Shown: positions 1-8,789 of the stretch, one piece after another
Position numbering within the stretch: position 1 is the stretch's first letter
Layout: each line of letters opens with the position of its first letter
Origin: Sphacelaria rigidula
Lineage: Eukaryota; Phaeophyceae; Sphacelariales
Direction of reading: 5' to 3'
Assembly (NCBI GenBank): GCA_964200075.2
Contig: CAXNAA020000376.1
Span: 1 to 21,898, forward strand
DNA length: 21,898 nt
Program-made: the position numbers and the translations under genes
Notes under the pieces: generated by a model
The model's input: only the letters and a program-made list of their open reading frames with translations
Told to the model about the DNA's origin: nothing
Database searches by the model: none

Positions 1-797
1 CCCCGGTACGCGCCTTTCATTTTGGACTCGCGGATTGGGTCAGCACTCCCGCACCGCGTCAACTCACGACACACAAACCCTATCGACTACTTTGTTTACT
101 CGCGTTCTCACGCTTTCCACGGTGGAAATCATACATCAGGAAGATAAAACCCAACGCGAGGTGGATCGAACCCCGTTCTCTCCACCCTAATGGCGACAGC
201 CGGACCATTACATCACCGGGGTGTATGTATGTTTATGTATGTATATGTCTGTAGCTTTTGAATACTTACTCAACGATTCGGTGCAGCGCACAATATAAGG
301 AGAAGAAGAAATACAAGCAGACGTCAATTTCACACTACGTAGCATTATTTTATATTCATTCATCCGACACTGAAGCCTTCTTAAAGGAACCAACACATGG
401 CCAGCCCTCTGACCGGCCAGGGGTGGTAATCTGTTGTTGAGTGGGCATCGTTTTCACTTGGAGAATGAGTGTTCAACTGAGGCGTACATCTGCGGACGCT
501 TTGATGGTTGACCCTCCACGAACCAAAGCGCACCCAACCGTGTGCGAAGACGGATTGTTTTGTTGTTACTTGATCCGTACGTTCCGTACGGTTAAGCAGT
601 CGCGCCACGTGTATTTTTATATCGCTCAGTATTGATCCCGAAAATTAATTCTGTTGTACATCTTTTCTCAAGCTTTTATCAACCCTACCTATATACAGTA
701 GACTGTGTCCCCCAAACGGTGACATGCCCAGACACACGCAGTGATACGTAGAATACACCTTTTCTACACTGCAAGTGTTCGGATACAACGCCCGTCA
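1..797. other. No gene recognised
   Basis: All six frames are short and unconvincing, with no domain or motif I recognise and no clear exon bounded by good splice sites. A short TATG/TGTA-rich stretch lies near 222-250. Treated as non-coding or intronic. Confidence 0.5.
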
Positions 798-1161
798 GAG
801 TCATCCTACGATAGGGGGGGGGGAAGGGGAGGGGGTATTTCGGGTCATTTCTTGCACGAAATTCCAAGGCAACTTGTCATTGAAAGTAGCAACGGTTGTT
901 TGAACAAGCTTGTTATAGATGGTCAACGCTCATCCATACTGCTTGATGCCGTTTTTAATCAAATGCAAGCGCACCGCGAGTGTGGCAGGTCGTCTGACAC
1001 AGCTATGGGCCTCTCTTTTTCGTGTAATCAAATACCCCGCCGAGTACCCCCCCCCCCCCCCCCTCGGTGCTCCGGAAGGGGGGGGGGGGGAAAGTGCAAA
1101 AACCCAAGGCAAGAAAAAAAGAGGGCCCCCCCCCCCCCCCCCCCCTATCGTAGGATGACTC
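798..1161 (-). mobile_element. MITE-like element, copy 1
   Basis: The ends are perfect inverted repeats: GAGTCATCCTACGATAGG at 798 and its reverse complement ending at 1161, each followed inward by a long G/C tract. Read on the minus strand, the interior aligns with the elements near 6818-7062 and 11755-12015, sharing GTGTCAGACG, the CACTCGCGGTG stretch and a block ending near the right terminus. About 100 bp of extra material containing several C/G runs lies between the core and the 1161 end and is absent from the other two copies. No transposase is present, so it would be non-autonomous. I could not define a target-site duplication. Open frames across it are products of the G/C tracts. Confidence 0.75.
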
Positions 1162-2304
1162 CTGAGTACCCTGCTGCGGTGTCCGAACCTTCACGTGCTC
1201 CCCCGCTCGGCAATCCTTGGCGAAAAATGCATGAGGCACGTTTGGCACGTATCTGAATAATGTCTATCCTGTACAGTACTACTGTACTATACCGTCCTGT
1301 ATTGCACTGTACTGTACCGAGTTTTGCACTACATGGCGAAATCCACAAACACCCAGTCAGGGCTACTACCGCCGGTGCTACATGCGCAGTACACGACTGC
1401 TACCCGGTGGAGCTCAGCAGGGTAGCACAGGGATAGGTGTGAGGCGTCGTGATCAGCGGTAGCTGTATATGACCTACTGCATTGATCAGGCGGTGTTCGC
1501 TTGCCAGCAATGTGCCAGAAGGAGCGGGTAGCGATGTTTGTTCGTTTCCCGTGTGCTGTAAATGGGTTGACCTACGCCCTGTCGGGTTTGATTTAGGGTG
1601 GGTGTCTTGGCGTCTCCGTCTGCTCTAAAATCAAGTGAGTAACCCAACAAATATTCTGAGCTAGCAGCCAATACTCTGTTGGTCCTGAGTGAGGACGGGT
1701 AACGTGTGATGGCATCGGGTGACGTATTTTTCACGCAGGTTTCTCCCTGGGACTTCCCCACGACGTGAGTCATTTTGACCAACGACCACCCTTGGACGAG
1801 GGGTTTGGTCGCTGGTAGATCACGTTTGCTACAGGATTGACATGCTGTGCACGATGGGATGGGAAACATTCTCTTTCTCTCCTGTTTTTATGTACGCGTG
1901 AGACCCTTCTTGTAACTGGATAAAATTAGCACAAGGACATGAAGCGACCGGCAAATCACGGAAGAGCCTTTTGATTCTGATATATGTAGTTGACGCGCCA
2001 GAGCAAAACATATCAAGAAGGTCAGAATACTACTGCGCAAAGAAAGAATTTGGTAGTTCTAAGCTGGAGTTGTGTACGAAGAAAGGACCGAAAAACACCG
2101 TGGTTGCTTTCAATAAACATGGAACTGCAGCTTGACCGGCATACCTGACTCTGGAAAACCGTTCGGTGGCTGCCGTCATTCCTAGTTCGTTCAAGCTTCA
2201 AGGTGGACCGCCATGTGCGTCACGATTTGTTTTTTCAAGCAAAGAGTTAAGATCGTGCCCTCTCGGTATGATCGCAACAGTACAGGGTTTCGAAAAAAAA
2301 TTAT
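1162..2304. other. No gene recognised; GTAC-rich palindromic stretch
   Basis: No convincing coding region is visible. Around 1266-1320 the motif ACTGTACT and its reverse complement recur several times, giving a locally self-complementary stretch. The minus-strand open frame at 1486-1869 has no recognisable motif. Confidence 0.4.
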
Positions 2305-2459
2305 TTGTCATGTCATAGTGCAAATATCTCGTGATCAGAGTGTAACAAAAATATTTCCCCCTCCGTCAAATGTGGCATCCCCTTAACTTTTTTTCGATGT
2401 GTTTCTTTTTATTTATTCTGCACTCTGATTCCGAGATATTCGCACTCTGAAATGGCGAA
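2305..2459. repeat. Fold-back inverted-repeat element of about 155 bp
   Basis: The arm at 2318-2342 (GTGCAAATATCTCGTGATCA and on) is matched in reverse complement by 2421-2445 with 22 of 25 bases identical. Weaker pairing extends outward to about 2305 and 2459. The centre of about 80 bp is T-rich. This fits a small MITE or solo fold-back insertion. No second copy of the arms was noticed in the window, so its mobility is inferred. Confidence 0.6.
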
Positions 2460-2596
2460 AAAAAGCGTTTCCCGAAAATCTCAAATCGCAGTTACTGTGT
2501 CGTATGACATCATTGTCTCCCCGTCCTTGTTTCGTCCATCGTGGTTTTGTTTTTACGTCCGAAAAATGAAGAGAGGTTGAACAATCCCGTAAGAGA

Positions 2597-2683
2597 ATGG
2601 AGGACGTTCTCAGCGACGAGTTCCGCGAACGCCGGAGGCAAAATCAGTCGCTGATGAAAGAAAAGGAACAGCGGAACTGGGAG
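2597..2683 (+). CDS. Possible first coding exon of an unidentified gene
   Basis: ATG at 2597 opens 29 codons beginning MEDVLSDEFRERRRQNQSLM and ending NWE, immediately followed by a good donor, GAG|GTACGG, in phase 0. The peptide is strongly charged and helix-like, and codon choice looks coding. A tiny upstream frame (ATG to TGA, five codons) lies just 5' of it. No family was recognised. The natural partner is a later exon on the same strand, possibly 4417-4521, which also starts in phase 0, but the exons between are unresolved. It could also be a chance open stretch. Confidence 0.35.
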
Positions 2684-3471
2684 GTACGGACGATATGAAC
2701 GGCTAACTGTTTCGGCGTTGGACTAATGCTAAATAAAAATCGGATATTATCGCCCCGATTTCGTAACAAGGTGTCCTCTATCCGATTTCGCCGGGTGGAC
2801 GACCCGCGTACGCATTGATAGTAACGATAAACGCCTCTCTACCTATATTCGTAGAGCGAAACGCCGCGCTTCACGTCCCTGAAACTCAGCATGTTTCAAG
2901 GAAAAGAAATGGACACCCGTACACGTCGCCATTTAATTTCAGCAGCCCATCTCAGCCGTCTGATTTCTATACGCACATGAGTCACATTGAGTCTGAAGGT
3001 GTGCGCTCTTGGTGCCCAGTACTGAGGAGTAGCAGAATATAATAGTTGCAGTTGATGTTTCGCAGGTGTTTAGACAGGAACCTGTCATTTACGCAAGCGG
3101 AGACGCGTAGTACGATATCCTACGTAGTCTTGGGCTACGCTGTTTTCCTTACAATTACATTGGCATATTCGATGTCGTGCTGTCCCGACGTTCAGCTTCT
3201 TGCCGAAGGGCTGTGTTTCTTCGATGTGCACTTTCTTGGCGTGATGGAACAAGAAGCGACGAAGTAGGCGCTCAGATTGCCGTTTCGCGGCACGAAACGC
3301 TTGGATTATGTTGCATTTGTCTCATGGTACCTATCTGCTCGTGTCGATTTTGCACCCGTAGATGTCTTGACAGTGTTTTACGCCTCGGACGACAAATAGG
3401 TCGTCCACGCCTACGCGTGTCTTCTCTACACCGCGAGCATATTTGACACGCTGGATAATGACAATGGAATG

Positions 3472-3573
3472 TTACATCGTCAAAAATGTACTGCGTACAG
3501 TATCGACTATTGCATCTATTGTAGTAGGCAATATATTCCATACTGTACGCAGTACACTTTTTGACGACGTAAT
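3472..3573. repeat. Long hairpin (pre-miRNA-like or fold-back element)
   Basis: The left arm at about 3472-3513 and right arm at about 3527-3573 are near-perfect reverse complements: TTAC(A/G)TCGTCAAAAA, then TGTACTGCGTACAGTAT, then a looser part ending in TATTGC. They are separated by about 13 bases. A transcript from either strand would fold into a stem of roughly 42 pairs with a few bulges. That size and shape fit a microRNA precursor as well as a tiny fold-back MITE, and the sequence alone cannot separate the two. The stem core is itself palindromic. Confidence 0.6.
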
Positions 3574-4178
3574 CTTTTGTCCAGGGTGTGATATATTTCA
3601 CCCTTCCTACGCCGACTCAAAATTATCCGTATGTTGCATACTGTACATTATGACACTTGAGATGCTGCGAGTTTGTTTCAGTCTGGAGTGCATTTCCCAC
3701 ACACAATAGTGTTCAGAGGGGTATATTTAGCTGCATATTACAACGTTACACGCCTTTGCTGGGCTTGCCGACCGTACGTATGCAAAGGCTGTCCAACATG
3801 TACATAAAGCATCAACACCTTGTGTATATCGTGACGGACCCACAGCACACCGAAGCGTGGAACATTGAAATATGCGCGTAACCGTACACCCTTTGGCCGC
3901 CAGCAGTAGTCTGTAGTTCTGACCCAGCCGACCAACTATTCGGTCAATGCAGATTGCGATCAAGCTGTATGAATGATGCACGGTATCTCATTTTTCGGTC
4001 AGACAACACCCGTTGAAAAAGCTACAAAACTGTGCGTTTCACCAAAAGCGGCTCCGTTTTTCGCTACTTTCCCATCGTGACGGACACCTTCCCCTGTCGC
4101 CCGATGCTGTCGGGTTGCACAACAGCCGTTGAAAATACTCCTCCATGAGTAGTAGAGGTTACTCTGTCCGTTGTGCAG

Positions 4179-4409
4179 GTCGTGAATAGTCCTTTTTACC
4201 AGGTCAAAGCCGCAGACAAGTGGGGAAGAGTGCTCCATCCGAATAAGACCATCGTGGGATCTGAATTTGATCCACCAACTCCCCAACACGCGGCCTGCAC
4301 AGGATCGACAGACAGAGCAGTCTATTTCGGTGCACATGCAAGTATCACTATTTCAGATATTATTCTTGTCCGTTCGACTGTTTTGTTCTGTCGTTGCCCG
4401 TGGGAATGA
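4179..4409 (+). CDS. Possible internal exon, unidentified
   Basis: An open plus-strand frame follows two plausible acceptors, TGTGCAG|GTC (4179) and TTTTTACCAG|GTC (4203). Both are phase 0 and so frame-compatible with the exon ending at 2683. The peptide includes ADKWGRVLHPNKTIVG, which reads like real protein, but it matches no family I know. No strong phase-0 donor leads on to the exon at 4417; the best-looking donor, CAA|GTATCA near 4341, is in the wrong phase. A longer minus-strand frame (3999-4337) overlaps it. Coding status is therefore doubtful. Confidence 0.2.
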   Translation, partial: VVNSPFYQVKAADKWGRVLHPNKTIVGSEFDPPTPQHAACTGSTDRAVYFGAHASITISDIILVRSTVLFCRCPWE

Positions 4410-4416
4410 ATAATAG

Positions 4417-4521
4417 ATGCATCAGTTGACAAGAACCGTTAGCAGACTGGAGGCGGGGTTGCTCGCTTTCCGGCGCGATCTGACCAACGAACGTCGGATG
4501 CACCATCACGCCATAGCGTAA
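4417..4521 (+). CDS. Possible last coding exon, coiled-coil-like C terminus
   Basis: After a pyrimidine-rich stretch ending AATAATAG, an open frame of 34 codons runs from ATG 4417 to TAA 4519-4521. It reads MHQLTRTVSRLEAGLLAFRR and ends RRMHHHAIA. Leucines are spaced as in an amphipathic helix, with many charged residues. The exon could begin at 4417 (TAG|ATG) or 4426 (CAG|TTG), both phase 0. It may close the gene opened at 2597, whose first exon has similar charged, helical character. No family was recognised. Confidence 0.3.
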   Translation: MHQLTRTVSRLEAGLLAFRRDLTNERRMHHHAIA

Positions 4522-5214
4522 GGGGGCAAACATCACATGGACGGCAGCCGAGTAGTACCTGTTTGAAACGATTTATCGGAAAACTTTCGAAATTCTAGGT
4601 AGTTGCTACAAGTACGGAAATACGCAAGGGTTAGAATATGAAAGGGCCGAGAGTGAGTGGAAGTGGCGAAACCCAGATGTAGCAGTGCAGCCAAGATACA
4701 TGGAAGGTTGTGTTTACATCCCTGGACATGATACCAAGTCTCCAAGTTAGTCGTTGTGCTCTTGTCCACCAGCGATGTCAATGCAACATCCTATGACTCG
4801 ATTTTTATTGACGCACTATTGCTCTCGCGGAGAAAAGCCTCACCTGGAAGAGTCTTTGCGGTCAAGTAGGCCAACGGTTGCATACCCCTTGTCGTGCTTG
4901 CTGTGCGGTATCTCAGCAGCGCACGTACTCGGAAAAAGACGACCGCAGGTAGATCCTGCTGCTCATCGTCTTGCTTTATGTCCCACTCATCGTTGTTGTA
5001 ACCTGTCCGGACCTAAATACTTCACACATGTTCAGCCCGATTGCCGCAAAGCTCCACGTACGAAACAAGACAGAACAAACCTTGCAATGCCCCTTCCCCG
5101 CACCCCACCCCACTTCATATCGCTCACGCCCTCTCACCCCAAGAAGAAATACACGTGCCCACGTACATACACACGCTCACACAATAAAAAAGGAAAACAA
5201 AGCGAGCCGAGGCC
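4522..5214. other. No gene recognised
   Basis: Open frames here lack recognisable motifs. The stretch 5090-5180 is C-rich, then ACAC-rich, like an intron end or untranslated leader in front of the open frame that begins near 5215. Confidence 0.4.
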
Positions 5215-5991
5215 GTGATACGAGAGCTCGAGAAGGTAGCAACTCACGCCCTTGCCAACAACAACAACCGCAACGAAAGCAGTGACGACCATAGCGAGCA
5301 GCAGCAGCAGCAGCAACAACAACAGCAACGACGACAACGTACGACAGCTTCGTGGGAAGAGCGGGGGGGGGCAGTGGAGAGTCGATTCATAAGGAGTACA
5401 CCAAGGAGCCCTGTGTGTCACACCAAGTCTACCACCGTCTTTTCGGCTCATAACGAAGAGCTAGAATCCGAAGTACTCGGACGAGGTGGGCAGGAACAGA
5501 GCTCCGAAGACGCGGCTGACACCGACAGCAACGAAGACCGACAAGAGGATGGGGCAGGAGGATGTAGCGAGCAGTCGGAGGCAGGACGCAAAGATGATCG
5601 TTTGTGCTTCAACTGTCGTGGGCCTTCGGCGGCCGAGCAATTGAAATACAAGAAGCACGAGCTGGTGGCGAGGACCAGTAGCACCGACGTGTGGAGTATG
5701 CTGGACGCGTATGTTCGTCGGCGGTCGGGCGTGGCTAGAGCCAAATGTCACGTCAAAGCTATCGAGGCCATGCGTGAGGTGTGGTGTGGCGATGGTGAAG
5801 TTGTTTTGTTCTGGGCGAGAAATCATGAAACGAGATCACAGTTTACATACAGCGTGCGTGTTGGCATCGGCCTTCTTCTGTGTACCTACGGGGCATCGAA
5901 TTGTCTCTCGAACAATTCTAGAACTCATTATTCACCTGTTTCTGTTGTAATATTCGAAAAGACGTCGACAGCCTCCAAAATCATTCTCTAA
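5215..5991 (+). CDS. Candidate exon with Gln run and acidic region, unidentified
   Basis: A plus-strand frame stays open for 258 codons. In order it has an Asn/Ser-rich start, a run of ten Gln (CAG/CAA, about 5297-5330), an acidic Ser/Glu/Asp-rich part, a CFNC pair (near residues 131-134), and a denser globular-looking part with DVWSMLDAYVRRRSGVARAK. Codon choice in 5590-5830 looks coding (many GAG, AAG, CTG, GTG). The frame has no ATG before about 5698 and the first codon is GTG, so this would be an internal or terminal exon whose acceptor I cannot fix. TAA at 5185 closes the frame upstream. A possible donor is GAG|GTGTGG near 5779. No family was recognised. Confidence 0.35.
   Translation: MIRELEKVATHALANNNNRNESSDDHSEQQQQQQQQQQRRQRTTASWEERGGAVESRFIRSTPRSPVCHTKSTTVFSAHNEELESEVLGRGGQEQSSEDAADTDSNEDRQEDGAGGCSEQSEAGRKDDRLCFNCRGPSAAEQLKYKKHELVARTSSTDVWSMLDAYVRRRSGVARAKCHVKAIEAMREVWCGDGEVVLFWARNHETRSQFTYSVRVGIGLLLCTYGASNCLSNNSRTHYSPVSVVIFEKTSTASKIIL
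5297..5339 (+). repeat. CAG/CAA/CGA trinucleotide microsatellite
   Basis: Consecutive CAG units pass into CAA and then CGA/CAA triplets. In the overlapping open frame they encode a Gln run followed by Arg/Gln. Confidence 0.85.
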
Positions 5992-6494
5992 TGGGGCCTC
6001 ACAGGCCTCCTGCTTCTCCTTGTTTGACCCTGATTCGTTTTGACGGAGACGTCGCGTGCGAAAACGTTCTTGATGGAATATCAACCGTCCGCAGGATTTC
6101 GAGACTAAAACAGTTGTCCGCAGAGGGTTGGTGCGAAATTCGTTTTTGAATCACATTTTGCTTTTTTCGATGCTGTTATCGTCGTCGTCGTCGTCGACGT
6201 CGTAGTCGTTGTCGTAATCGTTGTTGTTGTTCTGTGTGGTGGTGGTGGTGGTGGCGACGGCGGCGATGGGGGTGTTTTCTAGGGTGATGCTCGCTCGCCT
6301 CTATCATCGCAGGGAACCACGCATGCCTTACACTCTGAAGCAAAATGTAGGTATCCACGTGTGCTTGGTGCCCGGCTAGTAGGAAAGAGCACCGTGGGCT
6401 CGTGCACGCAACGTTTTGGCATGTTTGTATATCTCCAAGTGTTGTACGTTGGATTGGGTTGGACTCTTAGCCACATGAAATAGTACGTAGAAGT
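5992..6494. other. No gene recognised; contains microsatellite
   Basis: Apart from the trinucleotide tract at about 6179-6270 I see no coding signal. Minus-strand frames through the tract give only His/Arg/Gln-rich translations of the repeat. Confidence 0.4.
6179..6270. repeat. GTC/GTT/GGT trinucleotide microsatellite
   Basis: Runs of GTC, then imperfect GTC/GTT/GTA triplets, then GTG/GGT and GGC triplets cover about 90 bp. The strand bias is opposite to the AAC/AGC/CAG tracts at 5.3, 7.2, 8.3 and 10.6 kb. Confidence 0.8.
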
Positions 6495-6605
6495 GAGTCA
6501 TGCTACGATAGAGGAGAGGGATGTACTCATGATCATGCATGACAAAGTCATAAAACCATTGACCTCGCATCCCTACATTGCCGGGACGGAGCACGCTGGG
6601 TTTCG
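6495..6605 (-). mobile_element. Decayed LINE 3' end bordered by a MITE-type terminus
   Basis: On the minus strand about 80 bp (6519-6600) align with the 3' end of the LINE at 12758-12830. Shared blocks are GTACTCAT, AGTC, ACCATTGA, GCATCCCT and GGAGCAC, with roughly two thirds of bases the same by eye. The conserved stop-codon region is followed by a C-rich tail and then CTATCGTAGCATGACTC. That tail end is the same terminus that bounds the three MITE-like elements. No upstream LINE sequence is attached, so this is a severely 5'-truncated copy. Confidence 0.5.
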
Positions 6606-6817
6606 CCGGACCAGGCATGCATTCAAACCACCAAGCGCGAAGCACCGTGGTGTGTTGTTCGGCGAGTCGCATGAAGGGTGAGCTACATCCTGCTAAGATT
6701 GTTCGGCTCGAAGCCTACTGATTATCTTGCATTTGGATGAGAGCCAACAACGAGTTGCTTTATTTTGTGTTATCGCCACTCCCAGAGACAGCCACAGCTT
6801 TTACACTGCTTCATGGG
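6606..6817. other. Spacer between LINE fragment and MITE copy 2
   Basis: No gene or recognised repeat. It separates the TIR-like end at 6495 from the core of copy 2. If 6495 and 7062 are the two ends of one element, this spacer and the LINE fragment are internal to it. Confidence 0.3.
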
Positions 6818-7062
6818 TGTCTAATCGGTGGGGGGGGGGAGGGGGTGATTCCACGAAAGAAAGGGATCATAGGTGTGTCAGACGGTCTAACACACTCGCA
6901 GTGCGCTTGTATTTGGGTAAAATATGTCAAGCAGTATGAATGAGGGTTATTTATCGGTAACGGGCGCGTTCAATTAACCTTTACTGCTTTCAACGACGAT
7001 TTGGAATGGAGGTTCGTGGAAGAAATGACCGAAAATCTCCTCCCTCTATCGTAGTATGACTC
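6818..7062 (+). mobile_element. MITE-like element, copy 2
   Basis: The right end reads CTATCGTAGTATGACTC after a CT-rich run. The left end is degenerate (CTAATCGGTGGGGG) but keeps the G tract. The interior aligns closely with copy 3: GGTGTGTCAGACG, CACACTCGCAGTGCGC, TATTTGGGTAAAA, CAACGACGATTTGGA. A better-preserved left-type terminus, GAGTCATGCTACGATAGAGG, lies at 6495 and forms a good inverted pair with the right end, so the true element could be 6495-7062 with an insertion. No coding capacity. Confidence 0.7.
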
Positions 7063-7167
7063 CAGTACCGCTAAGGATTTACCCTCGACTCGGGAAAAAA
7101 AAACACAATGTAACAGTCGACGAACTGCTGACCGCTGACATAACATTTCTTGTATCTCCTTGAACAG

Positions 7168-7320
7168 CACCTGGCAAAGACGACCACATTGAAACCAGGA
7201 GGACAACCGGCCCATGCAATAACGACGGCGGCGACAACACCAACGGCAATAGCAACAGCAACACGAATAGCAGCAGGTTTGAGGATGACTGTCGGAGTGG
7301 GAGTGGGAGTGGGAGTGGAA
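7168..7320 (+). other. Asn/Ser-rich open stretch behind a plausible acceptor
   Basis: The tract TTTCTTGTATCTCCTTGAACAG ends at 7167 like a 3' splice site. The frame that starts CCT GGC AAA then reads PGKDDHIETRRTTGPCNNDG, followed by Asn/Ser-rich sequence and a Gly-Ser repeat. It resembles the frame at about 10507-10635 (GNKIETKGDFSDGDSTNNSS). It runs straight into the G tract, so any coding role is uncertain. Confidence 0.2.
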
Positions 7321-7344
7321 GGGGGGGGGGGGGGGGGGGGGGGG
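7292..7344 (+). repeat. GGGAGT repeats and G tract
   Basis: Tandem GGGAGT units run into about 24 consecutive G. This is a strong G-quadruplex candidate. The proline-rich minus-strand frames crossing it are translations of the tract, not genes. Confidence 0.9.
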
Positions 7345-7349
7345 CGAAG

Positions 7350-7413
7350 AAAAAAAGGAACATGACACAAGGGGTGTATTTTCCCCCCCAAAACCCCAGG
7401 GGGNNNNNNNNNN

Positions 7414-7484
<71 letters not shown>

Positions 7485-7547
7485 GGACGCAGGAAACAAG
7501 GCACATGACACCAATGGTGTCGTATACTCCCCGTAAACCCGACGGGG
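7350..7547 (+). repeat. Diverged direct repeat around a gapped G tract
   Basis: The segment at 7350-7403 and the one at 7493-7547 are direct copies of about 53 bp. Both carry ACATGACAC, GGTGT, a C run, AAACCC and a closing GGGG. Between them lie ten N (7404-7413) and about 69 G (7414-7482), so the true G-tract length is unknown. Repeat units separated by G tracts suggest a minisatellite with only two readable units. Confidence 0.65.
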
Positions 7548-7921
7548 ATAGTGTTGATCACACTTGCAGGCTGCCTGCAACACCAGGATGCCCTCTGTCA
7601 CTGAGAAGGCTGCGTTTTCGTGTATCGTGCCCCATACTTCGTCCCAAGACCCGATGTAAGGCGAGGGGGGAGAGGGGAGTATTTGTAGAATGAGGTTTTT
7701 CAATAACATGGTTTCATGAGAGAGGGGATACCGTATGTATGCGCAAAAAGGTATTACAGTTTAACCTGGCGATCGCTGTGCATTCGTAGCTCTAGCGGTC
7801 GACAGAGACGCAAGTGAAGTGGCGGTAAGTTTTCTGATTGACCGAAGAACAAGACTGTCACCAACACACCAGAATCCACTGCGTGGCGTCCTCCATGCCC
7901 ACAAATCCCTCCGAGCAAAAG
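7548..7921. other. No gene recognised
   Basis: No coding signal or recognised repeat. Short frames on both strands have no motif. Confidence 0.4.
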
Positions 7922-7953
7922 TCCATGGATGGCATTCTCCATGGATGGCATTA
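7922..7953 (+). repeat. 16-bp tandem duplication
   Basis: TCCATGGATGGCATTC is followed at once by TCCATGGATGGCATTA. It lies just upstream of the paired CCAAT boxes. Confidence 0.85.
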
Positions 7954-7973
7954 GCCATCGATCAACGAATAGT

Positions 7974-8012
7974 GACCAATCAGATCTCAAGGATTTGTTT
8001 CTGACCAATCAG
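7974..8012 (+). promoter_or_regulatory. Paired CCAAT boxes, putative promoter
   Basis: GACCAATCAG occurs twice in the same orientation, at 7974-7983 and 8003-8012. Both match the classical NF-Y consensus. They lie 110-150 bp upstream of ATG 8125, the start of an open frame that ends at a consensus splice donor. No TATA box is evident. The short upstream frame ATGGAATGA at 8120 overlaps the main start. A promoter role is inferred from motif and position only. Confidence 0.4.
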
Positions 8013-8124
8013 AAAACTGCGCGCCACTTTACTTTCTGTCAGTGATTGTGCGGCGTTTACTTCTCCCCTCCTCGATACTACAGCTACCTTGTATCCGACA
8101 TACTGTGTATACGCATACGATGGA

Positions 8125-8679
8125 ATGAGGGAACCCACCAAATGCCTAGTCCGCGTTGCCTGCTTTGTCCCGCCCCCTTTCATGTATCGTACACATACGC
8201 GGCGACTGGTTTCGCGGAAAAACAAACACCCTGGTTCATCAGTGATCGAAGGGCGGAAAGGCGAAACAAAACCTAGCAGGTGTAACAGTAGCAACGACAA
8301 CAATAGCGGAGGGGTGTTCGCAAGGGCCTCTGTCGATGTCGTTGCCAGCACCGAAGCTTCGTGGAGAGCTAGCGCCGCTGCAACTCAAGGAGCGAGAGCA
8401 GTCGTAGTAGGCAACGCGGGAGGAGGTGTTGCGAGGTCGAGAAGACACGAGGGACGGAATAGTGACTGTAATAGCGTCGATGGCAGGAGGCGAAACAAGA
8501 AACGGGGCAGGCGCGGACTCATGTCTAGGCCCGATGAGTCGACCAAATCGTCCATGCGTGGTGGGAAACAGCAAACTGTCGATGCACCGCCGGCGTTGCA
8601 CTGCATTCTCTCTGACCGGCGGCCACCTCGAGTCTCAGAGGAAGCCTCGCACGGTAACTCCGTGTCAACTCTGTCCCAG
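8125..8679 (+). CDS. Candidate first coding exon, basic Ser/Asn-rich protein
   Basis: ATG 8125 opens a frame of 185 codons that reaches CCCAG|GTACGTGA, a near-ideal donor, after 8679 in phase 0. The peptide starts MREPTKCLVRVACFVPPPFM. It is basic, with an Asn/Ser stretch (RCNSSNDNNSGG), an Ala-rich part and a lysine/arginine cluster (RRRNKKRGRRG) that could act as a nuclear signal. The frame continues to a stop at 8760 if the donor is not used. The pair of CCAAT boxes upstream supports the start. A phase-compatible acceptor exists at 10168|10169, but other acceptors are possible. No family was recognised. Confidence 0.4.
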
Positions 8680-8789
8680 GTACGTGATAGGTCGTCGTGT
8701 TGCAGTGCAAATGCGCTTATTTTCTCCTCAGTGATCGCTGTCGTGTACGTTGTGGTGTAGCGAAATATGCGCCACTTTCGTCAACAGTC
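8680..8789. other. Start of a putative intron
   Basis: Follows the donor at 8680 (GTACGT). No other feature seen before the LINE-tail fragment. Confidence 0.3.

Noticed and set aside
155-182. tRNA T-arm-like GGGGTTCGATCC on the minus strand
   Set aside because: The expected five-base T stem does not pair, and no acceptor, D or anticodon arms lie around it.
741-1256. Plus-strand frame of 171 codons
   Set aside because: It spans MITE copy 1 and is kept open by its G/C homopolymers.
4754-5218. Plus-strand frame of 154 codons
   Set aside because: It opens at GTG, lacks any motif, and its end is C- and ACAC-rich like an untranslated or intron region.
6970-7709. Long minus-strand frames rich in proline
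   Set aside because: They are translations of the G tracts and cross the N gap; no frame has a motif outside the tract.
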